Source: Carex sylvatica (lineage: Eukaryota > Streptophyta > Magnoliopsida > Poales > Cyperaceae). From it: 15,716 nucleotides of DNA. The stretch is taken from contig CAXKVR010000854.1 in the NCBI GenBank assembly GCA_964058845.1, positions 1 to 15,716 of the forward strand, read 5' to 3'. The translations under genes were made by a program, and so were the position numbers. Shown one piece after another: positions 14,986 through 15,716 of this stretch (position 1 is its first letter; each line of letters starts with the position of its first letter). Below the pieces are notes generated by a model that saw only the letters and a program-made list of their open reading frames with translations, was not told the origin of the DNA and searched no databases.

Positions 14986-15716
14986 CAAATAATAATAAAA
15001 TATTAGTGATTCGATCCGTACTAAATTTATTGATACAATAATACCTCTAGATGGTACAAATAGATGCTTAAAAATTGGTATAGAATTCCAAGCATCTGTT
15101 ATAAGGGTTTTCATATTTATTTATAGAGGTGTCAAGTATTTGTATAATATTTCAATCCAAATAGTACTGAAGTGTTAAGTTTATATTATTTAAAATAAAA
15201 ATAGTTAATTATTTATCTCAAATATGAAATTGAAAATAATAATAATAATTTGAAGAATGCTAATTTTGAATTATTCGCATAAAATATTAAATTAGTAAAT
15301 AATACCAATATTCAATATATTTTTTAGAAGAGAGAATTGCATTTAGAATTTATAAGCATCATTCTCATTTTTTTTTTTTTTAGGTTAACATCATTCTCAA
15401 ATTTATGATATTCTCATGCATGCAGTAGTGTAATTTTTTTTTAGTAACGTTGGAGGTCAAGCCATGATTGCATGCATTGTTTCATGAAAAGCAAAATATA
15501 TAAAACAATATATATATTTTTTCCCAATTGTAAATCCCTCTCTTCTTTTTAAAAATAATATTTTGGCATTAGCTTTTCCGACCTCTCTCTTTTATGAAAC
15601 CTCGTTGTCTCCTAATAAGGTAAAAGTAGTGGCCAAAGCCTCTGGCAAATAATTAGGTTACAAAAGAAGCATCCAAGCTGCACTACTAGTCTACTATGTT
15701 TATTTTTTTCCTCTCA
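14986..15716. other. AT-rich intergenic stretch to the window end, no gene seen
   Basis: It contains runs of AATAAT near 15237-15250, a T-run near 15369-15381 and repeated ATGCATGCA words near 15416 and 15470. No coding frame, terminal repeat or RNA gene is supported. A downstream gene may start beyond the window, but nothing here shows it. Confidence 0.5.

Overview
This window reads as AT-rich nuclear DNA of a flowering plant, lying between genes. The evidence is the density of short foldback (MITE-like) elements, the long dinucleotide repeats, and two degraded exon fragments whose best remembered matches are plant genes with introns. I cannot name the species. No intact protein-coding gene, tRNA, rRNA or CRISPR array is supported. 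Nearly all long open frames here are chance frames running through repeats.

Layout. 1-323: right part of a Mutator-like foldback cut by the window edge. 324-1897: mostly unassigned AT-rich DNA. 1898-2020: a short MITE with GGTAAAGA ends. 2474-3102: a half copy and a full copy of a foldback capped by (GA)n and (TA)n. 3549-3822: a relative of the GGTAAAGA MITE whose first arm is present three times in tandem. 4170-4353: a near-perfect 92-bp tandem duplication. 4427-4856: a hAT-like element rich in CGGTTCGG. 5104-7240: another broken foldback, then a mosaic of gene fragments on the minus strand. The mosaic holds a WD40 exon resembling YAOZHE/U3-55K, an unidentified 90-bp exon, and a first-exon fragment resembling GPAT9. 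7618-7903 and 8671-9776: a small and a large member of one family with GCCGAAATTTTTAAATATA ends, the large one carrying about 100-bp internal repeats. 10255-10377: a clean copy of the GGGTAAAG MITE with an 8-bp target duplication. 10732-11168: a Mutator-like MITE with a 9-bp target duplication. 11295-12626: a hAT-like element with an 8-bp duplication nested inside the terminal repeat of a Mutator-like foldback with a 10-bp duplication. 12919-13352: a second full microsatellite-capped foldback. 13831-14420: two diverged copies of one segment built around the GGTAAAG MITE. The rest to 15716 is AT-rich, with one further weak inverted repeat near 14692-14985.

How the parts relate. The window is a record of layered insertions, not a working gene set. 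The gene fragments share one strand and come from unrelated genes, which fits capture by a Pack-MULE or Helitron followed by decay. I could not find the ends of the carrier. The several long, near-complete foldbacks would form double-stranded RNA if transcribed, so small-RNA production and silencing are plausible but not shown by sequence alone.
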